Notes: generated by a model from the sequence alone, not told the origin. Positions 1 through 5,953 are shown, counted from the stretch's first letter. The stretch: 12,177 bases of DNA from UBA7485 sp050945075 (GCA_050945075.1 JBMNSG010000064.1:1-12177); one strand, 5' to 3'. Numbers and translations: made by a program.

Positions 1-56
1 TACAACATCTATTTTATAAATTATTCTGATTAATTTTTACAATAATATCTTGTAAG

Positions 57-62
57 TATAAT
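57..62 (+). promoter_or_regulatory. possible -10 box upstream of the Xre-type gene
   Basis: A perfect TATAAT lies 77 bases before the ATG of the helix-turn-helix gene. The -35 position (17-base spacer) reads TTTTTA, a poor match to TTGACA, and the whole stretch is so AT-rich that chance -10 boxes are likely. The rest of positions 1-139 shows no gene. Confidence 0.25.
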
Positions 63-139
63 GTAATTGTAATATATTATATATCTCATGTACTCTACTG
101 AATACAATCAGTTAAAGGATAAGAAAAGGAAGAAAAGCA

Positions 140-370
140 ATGAGCTTCAAAAATTTTCGTTTAGACAACAGTATTACTCAGACAAAGATGGCAGAAATTA
201 TCAGTACTACTGGTTTTAAATGCACTCAAAGAACCATATCTGCAATAGAAGTGGGTTTGTATAATCCTACTTTTGAATTCATGAAAGCTTTTAAACTATG
301 CTTTCCAAAAGTACTGATTGATGACATTATTTTAGAGATGATGTTAGCGTTGATACCGAAGGAATACTAA
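140..370 (+). CDS. small Xre/Cro-type helix-turn-helix regulator
   Basis: This encodes 76 residues, almost entirely one helix-turn-helix domain of the Xre (HTH_3) type. Residues about 12-50 follow the family pattern: ITQTKMAEII as the first helices, then TQRTISAIEVGLYNPTFEF, matching the usual turn, recognition helix and E-x-G-x-YNP segment. The start ATG follows a GGAAG-type ribosome site about seven bases upstream. There is no effector or dimerisation domain, as in short transcriptional switches of mobile elements and phages. It sits alone in AT-rich DNA beside a decayed insertion sequence, so it may be a survivor of an integrated element. Its targets are unknown. DNA binding is inferred from the domain; the family call is fairly secure. 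Confidence 0.72.
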   Translation: MSFKNFRLDNSITQTKMAEIISTTGFKCTQRTISAIEVGLYNPTFEFMKAFKLCFPKVLIDDIILEMMLALIPKEY

Positions 371-468
371 TAGAAAATAAATGACCAATGTTATATCTTA
401 ATAAAACACATTCAAACCAAAATACTTAGTTTTTCGTATCAAAATAACCGTCTGCACTTTGATATTCG

Positions 469-510
469 ACCTCCAAATAAAAACCTGAAAAGTGGTAACT
501 GCTTGGAGGT
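469..510 (+). promoter_or_regulatory. inverted repeat covering the orfA ribosome site
   Basis: ACCTCCAA (469-476) is perfectly complementary to TTGGAGGT (503-510), which contains the GGAGG ribosome site of the dead orfA. In RNA read through from outside, this 8-bp stem would hide the ribosome site. Several insertion sequences use such a device to avoid expression from neighbouring promoters. The pairing is visible; the role is inferred. Confidence 0.45.
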
Positions 511-516
511 ATTTCT

Positions 517-561
517 ATATCCAGAAATAATAAGTTCGATCCATTCAAAACCCAAAATTGA
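517..561 (+). pseudogene. remnant of the IS3 orfA start
   Basis: Seven bases after a perfect GGAGG, the expected start codon is ATA rather than ATG. The reading frame then gives SRNNKFDP, which resembles the N-terminus of IS3-family orfA proteins, before a TGA at 559-561. The lost start and early stop suggest a dead gene. The match is short, so this depends mainly on its position in the element. Confidence 0.35.
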
Positions 562-659
562 ATAGTGCCTTTTTCGAGAATCGCATAGTTTCAGGAAATT
601 AACAAGTTACATAGAAGTACTACTTTTCAACGATTAAACACGATAAATACCTATTAGAC

Positions 660-881
660 ATGTTGAAGTTACATAAACAGCTCATCAGACCATGTATGAG
701 GAAACGGTTCTCAAGAATTCTGAATAGAGAAATATATTACTGCAGTGGTCTAATATCCAGGGACGGTCTCACCGAAAATATAAGTGAATATATCAGGTAT
801 TATAACAACGTACGTATTCAGAGGAAACTTCGCCTTATGTCTCCTGTGGAATTTCATGAATCATTCAGGCTAGCAGCATAA
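660..881 (+). pseudogene. C-terminal remnant of an IS3-family orfB transposase
   Basis: The last 45 or so residues are a good match to the end of IS3/IS150 transposases: ILNREIYY, then ISEYIRYYNNVRIQRKL, then MSPVEF. In intact relatives a conserved MSRKGN...ENFF segment carries the final catalytic glutamate of the DDE triad. Here the sequence reads MRKRFSRILN, consistent with loss of about ten codons and with lysine where the catalytic glutamate is expected. The first about 20 residues match nothing I recognise, and no ribosome site supports the ATG at 660. It is a non-functional fragment with no upstream catalytic core. Confidence 0.65.
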
Positions 882-885
882 AGAA

Positions 886-915
886 TGCCGCCAGTCGATT
901 CCTCGATTGACGGCA
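886..915 (+). terminator. hairpin at the 3' end of the IS relic
   Basis: TGCCGCCAGTCGA (886-898) pairs with TCGATTGACGGCA (903-915) through 13 pairs, two of them G-U, with a 4-base loop. It begins five bases after the transposase stop. A T-rich stretch follows only after about 18 bases, so it may be an IS-end structure rather than a classic terminator. Similar hairpins occur just inside the right end of IS3-group elements. Confidence 0.45.
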
Positions 916-983
916 CGCAAAATCACTTATTATTTTTTACTGTCCGATTGACGGGTAGCACACCAATTTACATGTAGCTGTTT

Positions 984-1292
984 TTATTCGTTGTTCTGCC
1001 TGTCATTATCGTCCATCACGTTGATGATCTGCTTGTTGAGTTTTATATTTGCTTCAATGAGACTCTGAACATAATCATTCATACTAGTACCGTTAAACCT
1101 AGCCAGCTTTTTTAGATTTTCGTGAATATCCGGTCTAAAAACAAAGTTGATTCGTTGTGTCTTTTTTCCTTTTTGACTAGCCATAGTCCTTACATTGCCT
1201 TTTTTTACACTATCGTCTGACTTGTTAAGCAATGCTGTGACTGCACTACGATCAAAACTCGATTTTGACATATCTACCTTATTTCTTGGCAT
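984..1292 (-). CDS. ribbon-helix-helix protein, partition/copy-control-like
   Basis: The start is set at the ATG at 1292 because GGGAG lies six bases before it; an upstream in-frame ATG at 1355 has no such site. The product has 102 residues. The first about 40 are polar and probably disordered. Residues 45-84 form a ribbon-helix-helix (MetJ/Arc-type) domain: a beta strand QRINFVFRP, then HENLKKLARFNGTSMNDYVQ and a second helix. Proteins with a disordered N-terminus and a C-terminal domain of this kind commonly accompany ParA-type ATPases or replication genes in plasmids and conjugative elements. No ParA or Rep gene is seen here. DNA binding as a dimer follows from the fold; the partition or copy-control role is inference. 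The gene ends just beyond the right end of the IS relic. Confidence 0.65.
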   Translation of the reverse strand: MPRNKVDMSKSSFDRSAVTALLNKSDDSVKKGNVRTMASQKGKKTQRINFVFRPDIHENLKKLARFNGTSMNDYVQSLIEANIKLNKQIINVMDDNDRQNNE

Positions 1293-1465
1293 TTTCTTCT
1301 CCCTTTTACTTCGTATACTTTTTACAGTCAACAATCTGCTATCATTTTTTATCATCGCAATTACTAAACCTAACAGTTTCGCTGAAAAATATGATTAGTA
1401 ATAGATATTCATTTAGCAGGTTACTTTCTATTAGATTTTCTTTCTCATCAGGCTAATGCTTAATG

Positions 1466-1496
1466 AAAAAAGGGGGTCGGATTACTCCGGCTCCCT
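1466..1496 (-). terminator. minus-strand factor-independent terminator
   Basis: AGGGGGTCGG (1471-1480) pairs with CCGGCTCCCT (1487-1496) around a 6-base loop, with two G-U pairs. Read on the minus strand, the stem is followed by a run of six T (complement of 1466-1471). A separate terminator for the 72-residue gene lies at 1601-1627, so this one must serve another transcript starting between them. Confidence 0.65.
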
Positions 1497-1530
1497 CAAG
1501 TATGCGTCCGCAAACACATACCCCAATTAG
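1466..1530 (-). ncRNA. candidate small RNA with two hairpins
   Basis: On the minus strand a TATAAT (1537-1542) is followed by about 65 bases with no reading frame. These contain a 7-bp hairpin (1500-1506 with 1515-1521, one G-U pair) and then the terminator hairpin. Being isolated between two minus-strand terminators suggests an independent short transcript. The -35 position is poor (TAGCAT), and I recognise no RNA family. With a ribbon-helix-helix gene immediately downstream, a counter-transcribed or copy-control RNA is one possibility, but no target is visible. The start point is estimated from the -10 box. Confidence 0.35.
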
Positions 1531-1573
1531 TGTTCTATTATACATGGTTACATTGATATATGCTACTTATATT

Positions 1574-1589
1574 AAATACTTTTGTATTT
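1574..1589. promoter_or_regulatory. 16-bp palindrome, possible operator
   Basis: AAATAC-TTTT-GTATTT is a perfect inverted repeat with 6-bp arms, lying about 32 bases upstream of the -10 box of the candidate small RNA. It could be a binding site for one of the small DNA-binding proteins nearby (Xre-type or ribbon-helix-helix). It could also be chance in AT-rich DNA. Confidence 0.3.
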
Positions 1590-1600
1590 CAATTATCCAA

Positions 1601-1627
1601 GAAAAAGAGCCGCTTAACCACGGCTCT
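1601..1627 (-). terminator. terminator of the 72-residue minus-strand gene
   Basis: AGAGCCG (1606-1612) pairs with CGGCTCT (1621-1627) around an 8-base loop. On the minus strand the stem runs into TTTTTC. It lies about 20 bases past the stop of the gene ending at 1647. Confidence 0.65.
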
Positions 1628-1646
1628 CTTCTTCCTGACTCTCAGG

Positions 1647-1865
1647 TTACTTTCCTTTTTTGTTTACGTTACGGAAGGGTAATGAGTTTTTATTTTTTTC
1701 AGGTAACTGAATCTGACCGATTTTGTTCATCACAGATTCTCCAAAGACCTCAATATCCTTGTATTTAAACTTCACTTTCAGCATTTCACCATAACCCACT
1801 TGTAAAACCTTTCCATCTCCCTTGATTCTCACTTTACAGAAGCTGATCTCAAATTGTGTATCCAT
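1647..1865 (-). CDS. hypothetical 72-residue protein
   Basis: The start ATG at 1865 is chosen because GGAGG lies seven bases before it; the longer frame up to 1910 would place the ribosome site inside the coding region. The product is 72 residues, basic toward the C-terminus (ending FRNVNKKGK), without membrane segments. An alternating pattern in the first half (FEISFCKVRIKG, then GEMLKVKFKYKDIEVF) suggests a small beta-rich fold. I do not recognise a family. It has its own terminator at 1601-1627 and two copies of a 13-base direct repeat upstream. The good ribosome site and terminator argue that it is a real gene; the function is unknown. Confidence 0.55.
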   Translation of the reverse strand: MDTQFEISFCKVRIKGDGKVLQVGYGEMLKVKFKYKDIEVFGESVMNKIGQIQLPEKNKNSLPFRNVNKKGK

Positions 1866-1892
1866 AGGTACACCTCCTTTATGATAGAGCGT

Positions 1893-1943
1893 GTAATTTT
1901 CGCGTGCCACGTCTCTTCATAAGAGGATTTGTAAATTTCGCGT
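1893..1943. repeat. pair of 13-base direct repeats upstream of the 72-residue gene
   Basis: GTAATTTTCGCGT (1893-1905) and GTAAATTTCGCGT (1931-1943) match at 12 of 13 positions and are 38 bases apart. They lie 28 to 78 bases upstream of the start of the minus-strand gene at 1865. Such spacing could place a regulator on nearly the same DNA face at each copy. They also sit at the change from AT-rich to GC-richer sequence. Confidence 0.4.
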
Positions 1944-2022
1944 ATGATGCCTGAACATCATGCTCTTTCACAAGTCTTTGAAATCCTGTTTATATTTGAT
2001 CAATTAATAGATAAACCTGCTT

Positions 2023-2919
2023 TTAAATACAGTCATCTTCCACAAACCTCCCAATCAGCTGGTTGGTTTCACCGGGGTTATCCACATTGGCGTTATGTCC
2101 GGCGTTCCGGATCACAACCAGCGGATAGCCGGCTGCATCAGCCCACTCGTTGCAGTACTGGCGGACTTTCCCCGCTTTGTCGTCTTCACCATAAAGAATG
2201 AGCACGGGACAGGTCACTTCAAAATCCCTGTTATCCCGGAGAAAGGCGTTGTAGGCGGTCTGCATCAGATGAGCATACTCTTTCTTCCCATATGCCGAGA
2301 TCATCGACAGCATGTTTTCATAGCCGTATTCCGTCACAGTCGCCTGTCTGGCTGCTGCTTTCTGAAGCATCGAAAACGGGCAGGCCATCGCCATCCATCC
2401 TGTCTGCCTGAGCCAGAAAATGTCTGACTTCGAATAATAGCCCTGGCCGTAGGGAGAAGTCCCGATTCCGACCAGCCCGGTCACTCTGTCCGGATACCGC
2501 ATCATAAAAGCCTGGGCAAAATAGCCGCCATACGACTGGCCGATGCAGACAATCGGGCCGATACCGTTCCGGTTGAGTATTTCCAGGATATCCTGGCTGG
2601 CGTTTTCCAGACTGAAATCCCTGTAGGGCCGGGATTTCCCATGAGCCGGTGCATCCCAGACGATGATGTTATAGGCATCCCGAAAATAGACCGCCTGCTG
2701 GCTGAACATGGTATGGTCCGCCGTGAGACCCGGAAAAAAGAACAGTGTGTTTCTGCTCGCATCGATCTTCTCCGAAATCCAGTAGTGAATATTCCCGCGC
2801 GGGGTAATCAGTATTTTCTCAATCAGGTTTTTCATGGCAATACCTATCCATTCCGGCCGTTCCGGCGGCCTGTATATCAATCTAACGCCTTTTTGCTTAA
2901 TATCAGCGATCGTTTTCAT
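2023..2919 (-). CDS. alpha/beta-hydrolase fold protein
   Basis: This is a serine hydrolase of the alpha/beta fold, 298 residues as drawn. The nucleophile elbow is GQSYGG (127-132, Ser129), the acid is in LILYGEDD (probably Asp247), and the histidine is in RNAGHNANVDNPGE (His275). PGLTADH near residue 63 fits the oxyanion loop. No signal peptide is seen, so it is probably cytoplasmic. Substrate is unknown; esterases, lipases and lactonases share this pattern. The start is uncertain. The ATG at 2919 lies inside a TATAAT and lacks a clear ribosome site. ATG at 2835 has AGG seven bases upstream and gives a 270-residue protein beginning MKNLIEKI, a more usual length. I see no terminator downstream. 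The right neighbour is separated by a terminator, so it is probably transcribed alone. Confidence 0.85.
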   Translation of the reverse strand: MKTIADIKQKGVRLIYRPPERPEWIGIAMKNLIEKILITPRGNIHYWISEKIDASRNTLFFFPGLTADHTMFSQQAVYFRDAYNIIVWDAPAHGKSRPYRDFSLENASQDILEILNRNGIGPIVCIGQSYGGYFAQAFMMRYPDRVTGLVGIGTSPYGQGYYSKSDIFWLRQTGWMAMACPFSMLQKAAARQATVTEYGYENMLSMISAYGKKEYAHLMQTAYNAFLRDNRDFEVTCPVLILYGEDDKAGKVRQYCNEWADAAGYPLVVIRNAGHNANVDNPGETNQLIGRFVEDDCI

Positions 2920-2983
2920 TATATAAGATTACAGCCTGTTTTTCACGGCAGGCAGCCCCGGTGGACAGTCTCTGCAGGTAACA

Positions 2984-3013
2984 AAAAAGGACCCGGCTGT
3001 GCGGGTCCTTTTT
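2984..3013 (-). terminator. terminator of the membrane-protein gene, symmetric
   Basis: AAAAAGGACCCG (2984-2995) pairs perfectly with CGGGTCCTTTTT (3002-3013) around a 6-base loop. The stem is A/T-flanked, so it can act in both directions. The gene it serves is the minus-strand one ending at 3045. Confidence 0.8.
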
Positions 3014-3044
3014 ACTAGTCTCTTATGTGATTTCTTTTGCAGCT

Positions 3045-3641
3045 CTACGCTACCTTTTCCTGCATATAGTTTTCTTTTTTTCTGCCTGTTACAATCTGTT
3101 TTAGCAGTCTCTTACATTCTTCATCATCCAGTCCCAGGTAACAGCCGGCAGCCTTTTTACGGTTAAATATCACATTGACCGGTGCATCCTTCATTGCCGG
3201 ATCGATGAGCCAGACGGCCGTTTTTGTCCGGATGAGTAAAGTCTTGGTCCCGCGTTCACGGCTGCTTTTCAGAATCTTGTCGGTGTTTCCTTCCGGTGTT
3301 TCACGCACCAGGACTTCACCGGAGATCCGGGTAATGCCTTCCGGATGGATGCCCGTTGAATTAATGCGGTTCATCAAACTCAGGGTATCCGTTACCAAAC
3401 CCGCAGATGGCTGGTTCTTTTCATCTGCCGTCAGTGAAATACAGATGGCGATAAACAAAACCGTAAGACCGAGCAGACTCACGGACAGCGACTTGGTGAG
3501 GACACCTGAAAGTGTGACGACAGTTCCTGCAACCAGACAGTTGGTAAAATTATCATAGCTTTTTTTCTGACCGAAAAATAGATTGGTATTATCCCGCGTA
3601 TATTTTTTGACACTGATCATCTTTTCATCCGTTCCAGACAT
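3045..3641 (-). CDS. hypothetical membrane protein with two N-terminal helices
   Basis: The product has 198 residues. Residues about 32-50 and 53-71 (FTNCLVAGTVVTLSGVL and VSLLGLTVLFIAICI) are two hydrophobic helices separated by a very short turn, so a helical hairpin in the membrane is likely. The remaining about 125 residues are soluble, with a strand-rich stretch (GEVLVRE, then TKTLLIRTKTAVWLIDP) and a charged C-terminus. The arrangement resembles small membrane proteins with a cytoplasmic PH-like or sensor domain, but I do not recognise the family. The start at 3641 has AAAGGA 12 bases upstream, a long gap. The ATG at residue 8 (3620) has a GGA 10 bases upstream and is an alternative. 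A terminator follows directly at 2984-3013. Confidence 0.6.
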   Translation of the reverse strand: MSGTDEKMISVKKYTRDNTNLFFGQKKSYDNFTNCLVAGTVVTLSGVLTKSLSVSLLGLTVLFIAICISLTADEKNQPSAGLVTDTLSLMNRINSTGIHPEGITRISGEVLVRETPEGNTDKILKSSRERGTKTLLIRTKTAVWLIDPAMKDAPVNVIFNRKKAAGCYLGLDDEECKRLLKQIVTGRKKENYMQEKVA

Positions 3642-3750
3642 CTGCCGGCTTTATCCTTTCCGCTTTCTGTATAGCAAATTAAGTAATTTTATCCCTATAT
3701 TTTAGTTTTACCATGAAAACGCCAGAATAAAACCACAAAAAAAGAAAACT

Positions 3751-3774
3751 AAAAAAGCCGCCCCGGGGCGGCTT
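3751..3774 (-). terminator. terminator of the zinc-ribbon gene
   Basis: AAGCCGCCCC (3755-3764) is perfectly complementary to GGGGCGGCTT (3765-3774), and the minus strand continues into T6 and further T runs. It lies 22 bases past the stop of the gene ending at 3797. Positions 3642-3750 hold no gene. Confidence 0.85.
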
Positions 3775-3796
3775 CTGTGTGTCTGTGTTGCAGGAA

Positions 3797-4045
3797 TCAG
3801 CTCATATCGGACGGACCCGGGCAGTGATGCTTGGGATTGCTTTTGGCAAAAAGAGCTGTTTCGGCGTCATCATTAAAATTATCCACTTCTTTGACTTTCA
3901 CTTCCGTGCCGCAGTAATCGCAGCGCGCGATCTTGCCCATATACGTAAAAGTCTGATCTCCGATTGTTTCTGTCAATTCGATGTCCGAAATCGTATAAGG
4001 AACATCTTTTTTGCAGGTCGGACAGTAAGCCAGTTTTTCGCTCAT
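3797..4045 (-). CDS. stand-alone zinc-ribbon protein, MqsA/YgiT-like N-terminal type
   Basis: The product has 82 residues. Two CxxC knuckles (Cys8/Cys11 in CPTC, Cys42/Cys45 in CDYC) frame a strand-rich stretch, EITGDQTFTY-like (true residues IELTETIGDQTFTYMGK), ending in KIARCDYCGTEV. This is the pattern of the zinc-binding N-terminal domain of MqsA/YgiT and SocA-type antitoxin regulators. In those proteins a helix-turn-helix or other domain follows; here only a 35-residue polar tail with one more Cys (75) follows, so no DNA-binding part is visible. GAGGAG eight bases before ATG supports the start. It has its own extended -10 promoter and a strong terminator. No toxin gene adjoins it. Zinc binding is well supported by motif; the role is unknown. 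Confidence 0.65.
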   Translation of the reverse strand: MSEKLAYCPTCKKDVPYTISDIELTETIGDQTFTYMGKIARCDYCGTEVKVKEVDNFNDDAETALFAKSNPKHHCPGPSDMS

Positions 4046-4092
4046 TTTCTATCTCCTCTGAAATAATATGATTGAAACCGTATTCTTTATTT

Positions 4093-4101
4093 ATTATAAC
4101 A
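4093..4101 (-). promoter_or_regulatory. extended -10 promoter of the zinc-ribbon gene
   Basis: On the minus strand TGTTATAAT is a perfect extended -10 element (TGnTATAAT), 47 bases before the start codon at 4045. No good -35 hexamer is seen, which is tolerable for extended -10 promoters. It suggests this gene is expressed independently of the HxlR gene upstream. Confidence 0.5.
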
Positions 4102-4136
4102 TCAGAGTCGTGAAACTATACAGGGATATACAGATT

Positions 4137-4475
4137 TTACAGCTGTCCGCCCTGATTCTGCTGTTGATAGTTTTCACCCCAGTCTTTCATGGCATCAAGA
4201 ATGGGACTGAGGCTGCGGCCCAGTTCAGTCAGGGTATACTCGACCCGGGGCGGGACCTCCGGATAAACCTTGCGAGTCAGCAGCCCCTGTTCCTCCATAT
4301 CCCGCAGATTAGATGTCAGTACCTTCTGTGAAATACTGCCAATAGATTTCTTCAATTCCCCGAATCGCATGGTTTTTTCCATCAGATCCCGCAGGATCAG
4401 AACCTTCCAGCGATTGCTGATTAATGTCAGTGTTGTTTCTACCGGACAGGGCGGAAGTTCTTTGTTTTGTATCAT
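4137..4475 (-). CDS. HxlR-family transcriptional regulator
   Basis: The product has 112 residues and is a full-length HxlR-type winged helix. The family signature is clear: CPVETTLTLISNRWKVLILRD (residues 10-30), FGELKKSIGSISQKVLT (38-54), LRDMEEQGLLTRKVY (57-71), and VEYTLTELGRSL (78-89). The single N-terminal Cys10 occupies the position of the redox-sensing cysteine described in YodB and HypR of Bacillus. A thiol-responsive role is therefore possible, but that is inference. GGAGAAAA seven bases before the ATG supports the start. It is divergent from a flavin split-barrel gene (4686), the common arrangement in which an HxlR protein controls a neighbouring oxidoreductase and itself. Inverted repeats in the shared intergenic region are candidate operators. 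Confidence 0.88.
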   Translation of the reverse strand: MIQNKELPPCPVETTLTLISNRWKVLILRDLMEKTMRFGELKKSIGSISQKVLTSNLRDMEEQGLLTRKVYPEVPPRVEYTLTELGRSLSPILDAMKDWGENYQQQNQGGQL

Positions 4476-4512
4476 ATCTTTTCTCCGGATTTTTCCTGTT
4501 TCAAATCCCGTA

Positions 4513-4527
4513 ATACCGCATTGGTAT
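4513..4527. promoter_or_regulatory. inverted repeat, candidate HxlR operator
   Basis: ATACC-N5-GGTAT is a perfect dyad 38 bases upstream of the HxlR start, within the divergent intergenic region. HxlR proteins bind dyads as dimers. The assignment is by position only. Confidence 0.4.
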
Positions 4528-4542
4528 CCTTTTGGTTCCTAT

Positions 4543-4558
4543 AGCACTTTATTGTGCT
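4543..4558. promoter_or_regulatory. second inverted repeat in the divergent region
   Basis: AGCAC-N6-GTGCT is a perfect 5-bp-arm dyad 16 bases beyond the first. It is unrelated in sequence to the first, so at most one is likely to be the HxlR site. I could not place convincing -35/-10 pairs for either divergent gene. Confidence 0.35.
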
Positions 4559-4685
4559 TACTTCCCATTATCTCTGTATGACTATATCATGATGTCAGGG
4601 TCAGAACAACACAGGGCTCCGGAAAACAGCCTGACTCTTTCAACAACCCGGACCCGCAATTCATACCCGAATGGAGGAAACAGCA

Positions 4686-5087
4686 ATGAATGATGTAGTA
4701 CAGTTTTTACAGGATAATCCAGTGCAGTATCTGGCAACAGTGGGACATGACGGTAAAGCCAAAGTCCGCCCCTTCATGTTCTGCTTTGAACAGGACGGCA
4801 AACTCTGGTTCTGCACCAACAGCACCAAGGAAGTCTATAAGGATATTCAGGAAAACCCCTGGATTGAAGTCTGTGTCTCTGATTCAAGATACGCCTGGCT
4901 GCGTCTGAATGGCAAGGCCGTTTTTGAAGACAACATGGCAGTCAAAGAAGGCTGCATGAGCATCCCGCTGGTCAAAAACATTTACCAGACACCGGACAAT
5001 CCGATTTTTGAAGTCTTTTATCTGGAAGACCCGAAAGCCGTCATTGCAGATTTCTCAGGTAACCCGCCTAAGGAATACACACTGTAA
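4686..5087 (+). CDS. pyridoxamine 5'-phosphate oxidase-like flavin split-barrel protein
   Basis: The product has 133 residues in the FMN-binding split-barrel fold. Characteristic segments are YLATVGHDGKAKVRPF near the N-terminus, then KLWFCTNSTKEVYKDIQENP and WLRLNGKAVFED. The length equals that of small single-domain family members that bind flavin or related cofactors such as F420 or haem. True PNPOx activity is not implied. The ATG at 4686 is chosen because GGAGG (4673-4677) lies eight bases upstream; an earlier in-frame ATG at 4671 overlaps that ribosome site. It is divergent from an HxlR regulator and therefore probably under its control. The macrodomain gene follows after 77 bases on the same strand, with no obvious terminator between, so partial co-transcription is possible. 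Confidence 0.82.
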   Translation: MNDVVQFLQDNPVQYLATVGHDGKAKVRPFMFCFEQDGKLWFCTNSTKEVYKDIQENPWIEVCVSDSRYAWLRLNGKAVFEDNMAVKEGCMSIPLVKNIYQTPDNPIFEVFYLEDPKAVIADFSGNPPKEYTL

Positions 5088-5125
5088 ACCAGCAGATGTG
5101 CCTTTCCGGCTGTGGACAGACGCCG

Positions 5126-5134
5126 TGATAAAAT
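5126..5134 (+). promoter_or_regulatory. possible extended -10 element before the macrodomain gene
   Basis: TGATAAAAT fits the extended -10 form and lies 30 bases before the ATG at 5165. The -35 position is weak. It would let the macrodomain/sirtuin pair be transcribed separately from the flavin gene. Confidence 0.3.
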
Positions 5135-5164
5135 GAAACAAACGAGAAACGATGGAGACCATTG

Positions 5165-5953
5165 ATGAACAGACTGGAAACTATAAACAGGCTCTGCGAA
5201 ATGCTGCTCGCAGAAATGCCGGAATACCGGAAACAGGCGGCTGATGTTCCTCAGGACGAAGTCTCGCGCCGCCGTCTGCTGCGCAGCCTGATGAACGTCC
5301 GTCCGCCGATGCCGCTGTCACCGCAGTATACCGCCCTTCAGGACAGTCTGCTCAGTGCGGAACGTGAGGAAAAAGGTGTGGTTGATGCCAGTACACTTCC
5401 TGCCTGCCCGCACGATCCCCAGCTGATTCTGTGGCAGGGCGACATTACCCGACTCAAAACAGGAGCCATCGTCAATGCTGCCAACAGTGCTCTGCTCGGC
5501 TGCTTCATTCCCTGTCACAACTGCATCGATAACGTCATCCACTCGACAGCCGGACTGCAGCTGCGAAATGACTGCAGCAGCATTATGAAAGAACAGGGAC
5601 ATCCGGAAGCTACCGGACAGGCAAAAATCACGGACGGTTACAACCTTCCTGCTGCCTGCGTCATTCATACCGTGGGACCGGTCATCCAGGACCAGCCATC
5701 GGCTGAAGACGAGAAACTGCTGGCCGGCTGCTATCGCAGCTGCCTGAAGCTTGCGGATGAAACTGGTCTTTCTGACATCGCCTTCTGCTGCATTTCCACA
5801 GGCGTCTTTCATTTTCCGAATGAACGGGCGGCAGAAATTGCTGTACAGACGGTACGGGATTTTCTCAAAGAAAGCGGCAGCAGTATCCGCGTGATCTTTA
5901 CGATATTCAAGGATAAAGACTATGAGATCTATCAGAGACTTCTTTACCGGTAG
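5165..5953 (+). CDS. zinc-dependent macrodomain, protein-ADP-ribose hydrolase
   Basis: The product has 262 residues from ATG 5165 (GGAG seven bases upstream; a TTG three bases earlier is possible but too close). An N-terminal helical extension of about 80 residues precedes a macrodomain (about 84-262). Visible motifs are WQGDIT (90-95), VNAANS (103-108), HTVGPV (168-173) and CCISTGVFHFPN (208-219), which build the ADP-ribose pocket. Inserted after VNAANSALLG is CFIPCHNCIDN (Cys113, Cys117, His118, Cys120). This Cys/His cluster marks the zinc-containing macrodomains found beside SirTM sirtuins in Staphylococcus and Streptococcus. Those enzymes remove the mono-ADP-ribose that SirTM adds. It overlaps the downstream sirtuin gene, so the two are very likely co-translated as writer and eraser. 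The family call is strong; the substrate is not shown here. Confidence 0.92.
   Translation: MNRLETINRLCEMLLAEMPEYRKQAADVPQDEVSRRRLLRSLMNVRPPMPLSPQYTALQDSLLSAEREEKGVVDASTLPACPHDPQLILWQGDITRLKTGAIVNAANSALLGCFIPCHNCIDNVIHSTAGLQLRNDCSSIMKEQGHPEATGQAKITDGYNLPAACVIHTVGPVIQDQPSAEDEKLLAGCYRSCLKLADETGLSDIAFCCISTGVFHFPNERAAEIAVQTVRDFLKESGSSIRVIFTIFKDKDYEIYQRLLYR

Larger units (their letters stand above)
469..962 (+). mobile_element. decayed IS3-family insertion sequence
   Basis: Three features line up as in IS3/IS150-group elements. First, a ribosome site (GGAGG, 505-509) precedes a degraded orfA start. Second, the C-terminal end of an orfB transposase is readable up to 881. Third, a hairpin (886-915) is followed by a terminal-repeat-like sequence, TGTCCGATTGACGGGTAGCA (941-960), resembling IS3-family ends. 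About 500 bases remain of a normal 1.2-1.5 kb, so most of orfA and orfB is gone. I could not find a matching left end, so the left boundary given is only the first recognisable base. The family call rests on the transposase tail and the right end. Confidence 0.6.

Noticed and set aside
1104..1460. Toxin-antitoxin pair made of the ribbon-helix-helix gene and a partner
   Set aside because: The domain is C-terminal after a disordered tail, unlike typical antitoxins, and there is no adjacent toxin-like frame on the same strand.
1195..1768. Several plus-strand frames of 60 to 100 codons across 1195-1768
   Set aside because: They are low-complexity or antisense to the ribbon-helix-helix and 72-residue genes, lack ribosome sites, and run through two terminators.
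5318..5812. 164-codon minus-strand frame inside the macrodomain gene
   Set aside because: It is antisense to clear macrodomain motifs and has no family features.
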